Below are positions 12,901 to 21,900 of a stretch of DNA of 64,000 nucleotides, one piece after another. The notes below the pieces were generated by a model that was given only the letters and a program-made list of their open reading frames with translations, was not told the origin of the DNA and did no database searches. A program made the position numbers and the translations under genes. Each line of letters starts with the position of its first letter. Positions within the stretch are counted from its first letter, which is position 1. Source of the DNA: Rhodopirellula europaea 6C (lineage in GTDB: Bacteria; Planctomycetota; Planctomycetia; Pirellulales; Pirellulaceae); the NCBI RefSeq assembly GCF_000338295.1, contig NZ_ANMO01000216.1:124001-188000 (forward strand), read 5' to 3'.

Positions 12901-15900
12901 CCATCAACGTATCCGTCACCACCAATCACACCGCTACCACCGGCTGGCACGACGCCACCCCCAATGTCTTCGAATTCGAATGTGACACGAGTGCCTGCGG
13001 CGTCGATGGTCATCGTCAAACCATCTGCGATGAAGTCGCCGAAGCCGATGTCGCCGAGGAAGTCACCGCTGAAGAACGAATCAATCTGCCATGGTCGTGT
13101 TTCGCCATCCACTTTGATCGCGGAATAGCCAGCACTGTCGATTGTGTTGTTTACGATCGTGACCGAAGGAGCCAAACCACCGATGACGGAGTTGTTCAAC
13201 GTGGGCAGATTGCGGACACCGCCCGGTGTCGTGTTGCCAATCGGAGGCTGTTGCAGGTAAGGATTTTCCTCTCCCGCAAAGAAACCATCGTTGTTGAATC
13301 CGAAGAAGTTCCCAAGGTCCAACGCGAATTGCGAACGCGTCTTGATGTCTTGGGGATCAACGCCCCGGTCGCCTGGTTCGCTCCAAATTCCAATCGCGTG
13401 AACGTCGCTGATTTTGTTTGAGTCGATGAAAAATTGGTCTTGTCGACGCTGGACATTTTGGTCGCCAATGAACTCGGTGTAGATCGCTGGCAAGCGGAAA
13501 GGAGTTCCTGCCGGCACGATTGGATCGGCCGCGTCCGGCACATCTGCGACGCTGTCGACCTTGTAGAAATCACCAACCACGGCAGCGGACAAATTGATCC
13601 GTATGTCATTGTTGCCACCGGTCGTATCACCCGATGAATCCGTTGCTTGAATCGGAATCAAGGCCTGGACGGCTGGAAGGTTGAACGCTGTTCGAATTCG
13701 TTCCGCCACTTCGATTTGGGTGGTCACGCCAACAATATTGATGGGAATGTTACCAGCCAGAACCGATCCGGAACTGTTGAATTCAAACGTCACGCTGCGG
13801 ACGTTGTCCGACATGGTGAACGTGTCACCGTCGCTCAATTGCGATGGGTGAGGAGCGACAATCGTCATCGTCCGTGCCAGTCGCTCGTTTGTATCAAACG
13901 AGGCCGTTGGAGTCTGAGTCGTTGCCGAAGTCGTCGATGTGTATTCCTGACCAGGGCGGATTTCAAGTTGGTATTCGCCGAGGACAGACTGCGATTGTCC
14001 GGTGAATCCAGTGCGGCCTGATGCAGCACCGACAACCAACTCACCACGCTCTGCGAAGCCGACGATGAAGTTGTCGAGGTACAGGCCTTCTCCACCGAAG
14101 ACCGGACCGGTACCGGCAGCTAGGTCGGTGTCGTATTCGAAGCGGATGATGACGTTGGAGTCACCCGCGAATTCTCCCAGGTCCAGTCGAGCCTGATACC
14201 AGTTTTCCAAGGCGTCTTGTTGCAACAACGAGCCGTTGGTACCAGCGATGCCCGCAGCATTGCCCGCCAAAACGGTGTCGCCCTGTTGGTCACTTCGAGC
14301 GATGACGCGAACTTCGTCATCCCCAATGTCGCTGAGCAAGTAATCGAAGTACAGGTAAGGTTGGTCAGCGTCGCTGTAACCCGTCAGGTCAAACGCAACG
14401 CTGTCCAAATCGCCGCGAATCTCGGAACGATCAAAGTACAGCGATTGATTGTTCGGGTCGCCACCACTGGTGACATGGTCCTCGACCGAAACGTTGAGTT
14501 CATAGGTGCCCTGCTGTGGGCGATCCGCAACGTCCAACGAGAACACTTGGTTCGCTGGGTCGTAGGCGGTTGCTTCGGGCGAGACGGCAACGAAGTAAAC
14601 ACCCGCTTGCAAGAACGTTTCGATGTAGGGGTCTTCGCTGAACAGACTCAATGGGTCGCTCGTGCTTCCCAAAGCACCGTAGCTGGTTGGCGCGAATGAA
14701 TTCGTCGCAATCACGGTGCCGAAGGCATCCAGCAACTGCAACTTCAAGTCGACGCTGTCGCTTTCGAAATCTTCGATGTCTGGATCGACGTCGATGCCGC
14801 CGAAGCCAGGGTTGGTGTCATAGGCAAATGGAATGAAACCATTGTCGACGTCCAAGATGACTCGTGAGCCATCGACAGGGACAACGAATTGGTACACATC
14901 GACCACTTCGTTGACCGTGGTCCCGAACACCTTGGTGTGTGGGAGCTGCTGCGAGGTATTTGTGCCGAAGAAGTTCCCGACATTGGGGTCGTCGTTTAGA
15001 CTCCAGCCGAGGTTGGCTTCGAGGTCGTCCGCAGCAAGCAACGAGTTATTGGATTCTGATTCGAATTGAACGCTATCAGGGAACAAGTCCACATTTCGCG
15101 AACCGTTGAAGGTTTGCTTGGAGTTGTGCCCAACATCACGTGCACGATCGAGTGTCGTCGACCAACCGAACGGCAAGACACTGGTGTCGATGAAGAATGG
15201 TTCGACCGGTGCGTCTGCTGTTGTTTGGATGCTGTTGGCGATTTGGTCATCAACAATTCGCAAAATGGAATCAATTGGTTCCAACCGGACCAACGGATCG
15301 GACAAGACATCCGGTGTTGTTCCTTCGCCCGTGACGGCCACGTAGTACGTTCCGTCACCACCTGGCATCGCGAGAGGACCGATGTAAGCGTCCCCGTTAT
15401 CGATGCTGCCTCGCTGCAACAGATCAATTGGCGAGTCGCCCTGGATGGTTTGGTCTTCCAAGATGTTGCTGTCGTTGCCAATCGCAACCAATCGTGGTTG
15501 AGCATCGCCTGTTTCGCCATCGGGATCGTAGAAGATCGAAAGCATCGTGTCGGGACGATTGAAGCCATCGGCATAGTCGATGTCGAAGATCAACGTGTCA
15601 CGACTGACCGCACCTTGTGATCCGAGCACATCGATTTGGTAATGGTCAATGTCTGCGACGGTGTCCAATGAGCCGCCGACGCTGAGCACGCCATTGCGAC
15701 TTTCCAAGGTGTTGCCGAGGTACTGTGCTCGTTGGCCAGGCGTATCCAGATCGGATACCGCGATGTCGTTGCTGGACGTGTTGCCAAACTGCTCGTTCTC
15801 TTGTGCTTCACCCAAAAGTGGCGAATTCGCCATGGCACCGCGGACGTGAATACCGTTGTTCGCATATCGAATGTCTGCGAAGCGAACCATGCTGCCGCTG

Positions 15901-18900
15901 AACTCTTGCTCTTCACGCAAGCGAACTTGGAAACGATAGCCACCACGGGTCAGGCCGCCTTCGGCGTCGTCTGGATTGACTGCCGCACTGCGAACTCGGA
16001 TGAAGTAATTCGACGAGTTGCCAATAGGTCCTGGCAGCGTGATTCGTAGACCGGCATCACGTGGATTGACCGTGTCGTAGTCCATGAATCCATCGAAGTT
16101 CGAATTCGCTTGAAGCGATCCGGCCAAGCCTTCAGCACTTGGGTCGAGGATGGCCACTTCTGCGTCGCCATTGACTTCGTCGAAGGAGTTGTCGCTGCGA
16201 GCGATAACGTTTCCGTCGGGATCAAGGATTTCCAACACGGTGTCCAGCGTGAACGATGTGTGGTCGAGGTCGACCCAAATCTGAGTTCCTGCTTCGCCCG
16301 TGAATGCATAGGTATCGACATCGTTGCTTTGCGAAAGGAAACCTTCCACTTCGAAGCCCAAGCGATTCTGTTCGTCACTGAACAACTCGTTCGGAGCAAG
16401 GGTTCCCAAAGCTTGAGCGGTGACAACCGAGCCATTCAGGCCTGGGCTGATTTCCGACTTCAGTTCGCGTTCCAGGATGAACTCGATGTTTGTGTAATTC
16501 GAATTCTCGTCGAAAAGAATGCTTCGCCAATCATTGGTGTCGGGACGGCTCGCGAAGGAATCACCGTTGGTGTCCAAGAACGCCGTGCCATCTGGCATCA
16601 GACCCGCACCGACGGTATCGTCCGCAAGGCTGGTCAAGACCACTGGTGATCCAGGCATCCCGATGATTTGGACCGTACCGCCAATGCGATCGTCGATGTC
16701 GCCGATCGTTCCCGTCGCGGTCAATCCGGTTCCGCTTGTTGGGCTGAATGCAGTGCCGCTTCCGGAAAGCTTGACGACCAAGCTTTCTTCCGCACGACTG
16801 AACAGACGCAGTCCGCCAGTGGAGTGAAGGTTTCCGACTTCGATGCTGTCGAAGATCATGTGAACGATATCGGTATCGTCCCAGATGCTTTCGGTTGTCA
16901 GTTGGCCACCGCGAATTTCCAAGCCGCTTAGCTGGCGTTCACCCGCCGCTGCATTGGCAACCACTTCATAGCGGTTTTCGCGAATCAATGGACCATAGTT
17001 GTCGTCCAGTTCGGCGAAGTTATCGACTGAACCGGTTTGGCGACCAAGGTCGATGATGCGTTCGGCTGTCATCGAGTTGCTGTCGATGTCGATGATGCTG
17101 CCGCGGTTGTCGACGAAATCGTTGCCAACAATGATTGGCTGGCTGCCACGAACGTGAATCGTGGAAGGCGTAACGCCTGGTCGGCCGAATCGACCGACAT
17201 CGCCCGCACCATCTTGCCCGTCGTCGTTGAATTCGAACCGCGAATTCACGACGCGTGCCGAAGCCTGTTGCAGCTGCAATGGAACGAAGCCGCGGCTTTC
17301 ACCACCGGGAATCAAGCTCACGCCACCGGCATACGCGATCGTCGCTGAATCAAGACTGATATGCGAGTTTGGACCTGCATAGATGCCGGACCAATCGCCG
17401 CGATCGGGATCGAACACCGTGCCAGTTGCCGCGTCGTTGCTGGTATCAAACGTTCCACCAGCACCAAAACGATCGTCCAGCAAGCTGGTGAAGATGACCG
17501 GGCGTTGTGCCGTGCCTTCGGCCAACAACTGAGTGCCGTGGCCAAGCTCGATGCGTGCTCCGTTCAGCTTGACAATCAGACCGGGATCGATGGTAAGCGA
17601 AGCGTCCAAACGACCGCGAACGCCATCCAGATCTGGATCGAGCAGTGTGCTGTTGGCAGCAGTTTGTTCGCCAGTGTCAACGAAGGTTTGACGTGTCGCA
17701 TCCAGCTGAGCGACGAAGACATAGTCGTTCGTGCCCGGGATGCTGCGATACAAACGACGGGCGACGAAGTTGCTGACACCGCCGATGGCGGGCAGATTGC
17801 GAAGTTCAATCGACGATCCGCTCAATGTCGACGGAACCGCAAAATCGCCACTCGGATCGCTAGCCGCTGACTCAAAGCCGAACACGTCGACGAACGTCAT
17901 GCGATAGTTGTAGGTGCCTTGCTCCAAGTTGCCGCCGAGATTCACGTTGCCGGCCGAGCTGGTCAAATCGGGACGGATGCCGTCTTCGATGCTACCGCCG
18001 GGGGTACCGACGATCGACAGGTTTTCAGCCAAGTAGTGAACCACATCGATGTCGTCGAATCGACCGGCAACGGTCAACTCACGAGGTGGTTGGTTCGCGG
18101 TGGTTTGAACACGAATGAACAAACCGTTGATGCTGTTATCGATCAATTGGTTCGAATAGATGTCCGGTCCAACGCGGTCGTAATCCGCGATGAAACGTCC
18201 AGCGACTTGGAACTTAGGACCTTGGAAAGTGGTTTCTTCGAAGGTGTCCGGTGAAGCGCTGATCGCAGCATCAGCACTGCGAGTGATGTCGTTGAACGAA
18301 ATCGTAGGACGTCGACCGATCATGGTGATCGGATTGACCAACTGCTGAACCGAATCGATCAGCAAGTTGCTGCCACCGCCGAAGCGAATTTCTGCGTGGT
18401 TCACACGGTCGACGAAGATGCCTTCGTCTTCCAACGAACTTCGACCTTGAACCGCATCAAAGTCACTGCGGAAGACGATTCCGCCCCAGTCGCCAGGGCC
18501 CGCTGCCGGAGCGATGCCAGCCGCAGCGACATCCACACCACGGTCTCGCATACTGGTCAGGATCACGCTGCCGTTGTCATACGCGGAGGTCGCATCGGAA
18601 ACGTGCGTCAACAGAGTTGTTGTGGGATCGAATGCCGGATCGTTGACGTCATTGTCGGTCGACAATTCAACCAATCGAGGTGTGCCCAAGACTTGCAGCA
18701 AGGATCCGCTGCGGTCGATTTGCAAGCTGCTACTGCCGACGCCAATGCGAGCGCTGCGGAATTTTAGTGCGGCGCCCGCGTCAATGACAGCTGTCACGCC
18801 TTGCGGGACTTCCATGTTGCGGCCGTCTTCCAGCACTTGGCCACCGGTTTCGGTGATGCCAAATTGATAGCTGAAGTTGTCCGCTTCGGTTTCGATGTCG

Positions 18901-21900
18901 CCATCGATACCGCCGTTACCGACGATGCGAACTTGGTCACCAAATCGAGCGACCGAAAACGCGCTGAGCACATCGTCGCTGGCGATGTTGTTGATCGGCG
19001 AATCGATGCTGCCGTCGGCCTGAGCCGCGCCCATCTTATCGACGAAAATCGTGCGACCATGAATGGTCATGCCGCGGAAATTGGTGGACGTTTCGACGGA
19101 ACGTTCGCCCGACAACTGGACCAATTCACCCGATCCGATTACCTCGGCTGATACGCCGGTGACACCCGTCAAAAGATTGATGGAGGTCGCCAATTCGTTC
19201 GCCAAGCCCGCTGCGGGGGAACCCGCACCGACGGTGGCGTTGTACTGAACCACGACGCTGCCTGGGACGGTCGAGCTTTGTCCGATCGGCACAAATTCAT
19301 AAACCCGACGAGCACCCGTTCCACTGATGACCTCAATCGTTTGGTGAGGCGTGATCGAGTTGCCGGTCAGTTCGAATTCCAAGATTCGTTCTTCAGGACG
19401 AGTCTGGAACCAGAACTGGTACAAACCGCCAGCGGCTCCGTCACCGTCACCATCGAGTGGCGTTCCGGGAACACCAATTCGATCGCCGGCATTGTTGCCT
19501 TCGAGGTCCATGTCGCGAAGCACGTTGACTTCATCGACGTTGGGGTCGAACTTGACGAGAAGTTCGTATTCACCTTGTGTTCGCCCGCCGAAACCACTTT
19601 CAGGAATCAATGGGTTGTATTCATCGTTTCCGCTTGCGGCGACACCGATGTAATAGGTTCCCGCTCCCAAGGATGCGGTGAGGAACGAGTCTTCACTGAA
19701 GTAGTCGTCGTTGCGGCTGAGCTGTTCCAAACCACCGCCAGCGAGACTGATGGGCGAGAAGTCCAGGACTTCATTCGGTCGTGAAATGTCGGTTGTGTCG
19801 TTACCTTCGACCAAGCGAGCTTGAACCAGCGATGAAGCAAACGGGTCGTTGTTGATTGCATCGATCAATGCGGACACCGGAACTTCACCCACGCTGCTGC
19901 GACGGGGGACGTCCAGCAGGATGACGTTGTCCAACAATTGGCCGTCATCACCGGTTCGACGCAGCACGCGGACTGCATCATCGTTGGCGGCGCGGTCGCT
20001 TTGAACGAATTCGATTCGAGTTTGATTGCCTTCGGCACCAGCCGCGACGGCCAAGAACTCAACCGACAACGATGGACCCAAGTCGAAGTCGGAAGTTGCC
20101 GATGCGGGGACTTCCTGGAACAACGTCAACGTCGTGTCGAGCAAGCTGGATTGAGCCAGGCGTTCCGCGAAAGTTTCGACGGTCAACGTTCCCAATCGAT
20201 CAGCATCGTTGAGGTTGACCTCAAACCGGTACATGTCGATATCAACACTGTCAGGTTGATACAGGTACTGGCCGTGCAACACATCTGCGTTGCCCGGGAA
20301 GACTGGTTCCAGATCCTTCAGGTCGGCTTCGGTTTCTGGATTGATTGTGTCGTTCAAAAATGCGAACGAACCGCTCAGCAATGTCTCCGGTGGCAATTCA
20401 GGTGCGAATTCCAATCCGAGTAACAAACCGACGCCGGCGGCTGCTTTGCGAGTGAAGTCTTCGCCGTAAGCCGTGCCGAATGTGACTTGGTTGCTAAAGA
20501 CGATCGCTGGATCAGCAAACGTTTCGTCAACACGAACATTCGCGTTGATCACGTTGAAGCTGACCGAGCTCGCCAAACGAGCGTTGTCGCCGACGGCGAA
20601 CGTGATGCCTTCCGAAACCGTTTCGCGGAACTGCACACCAATCTTTGCGGACCATAGGTCCAGCACTTCGCGAACGCGTTGACGTTGGCGTTCGGTGATT
20701 TGGTTGCTGAACGTTGTGCCGCCGGTCGATGCGACGTTAGACTCGAAGTTGTAGGCAATCTCGGTGATGCCATCGACGGAGTCAGCACCGAACAACGGGT
20801 TGAGGTGACCTTGGAAAGCGGTGTCGACTTCGCGGTGCCCTGGATCGTCATTCCCACCGGGAAGATCCAAATCAAACGGCATCGGCGAAATGGATTCGCG
20901 GATCAGAACGCTGGACAACTCACCGGTCGAACCGAGTTCGCCAAGGTTGTACGCGGTCGTGAGCGTGCCGCCCAAACCGACCAAATTGAAATCGCTTTTG
21001 TTGGTCAAGCTCAATGGCAACGCGAGCGAACCAAAGCTGTTGGGGTCCACTTCAACCAAGCCGGCGACCGAGGGCGTGCTTGCCACTGCGACTCGCAAAT
21101 CGTTGACCGTCGGTGTGGATCCACCAAAGTCGACCACGACGCGACCGTTGGCGTCCAGGCTGACTGCCAATCCACCCGCGGCGGAATTGACAAACGTCAC
21201 GGCTCGTTCGGGTTGGTCTTCGCCGAGCAACAACGATCGAATCAAGAACTCGCTGCCGCTGTTGTCCAGAGCAACGCTGGTGAACGGACGAGGAATGACT
21301 TCAGCGGGTTGCAGCTGCAGTTCAGCCGAGCTGCTGATGGCATTGCCAATACGCAGTCGGAACGTGCCGCCACCGACGGGAACAGCGAATGAGTCTTTGA
21401 ACGCGGCCAAGTTGGCTTCGGCTTCGGCCACCGAAGGCGTTCCGGCGACCAAGGCGGCCTCGAGCTGTGCCAGTTGCGATGCGTCCTGAGCGGTCAGGAC
21501 AGCTTGCTCGAACTTCAGATCGTTGATGTCGTCCGTATCGAAGAACAAACGAGCCGTGAAAGTTTTTTGGTCGTAAACAACCTTGGCGGGTTGATAGACG
21601 ACATCGTCGGTGGTGCGAACCGTGTCTTGGGTCAGCAGCAACTGATAGAAACGAGGGTTTTCGGCCGATCGTGTGGTTGGATTGCCGTTGGCATCGTTTT
21701 CGACGAACAACGGATCTTCGTTGAAGTAAACAACGATTTCGTTGCGGTTCTGCGTCAGGCTGCCATCAGCATTGCGAACAACCGGCTGCGGCACGACCGA
21801 TTCAATCAGTGCACCCAGGTCCAAATCGAAGTCGATTGTTTGGACACGCTCACCGGCTTCGTTTGGAACGAACAGTTCCCCGTTCAAGTTGCGAATGCCG

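Noticed and set aside
4977-13421. Several plus-strand open frames of 400-470 codons opposite the giant gene (for example 4977-6188, 9927-11207, 12003-13421)
   Set aside because: They lie antisense to a continuous, domain-rich coding frame, have Val/Asp/Arg/Gln-rich shadow composition and show no recognisable domain or ribosome binding site.
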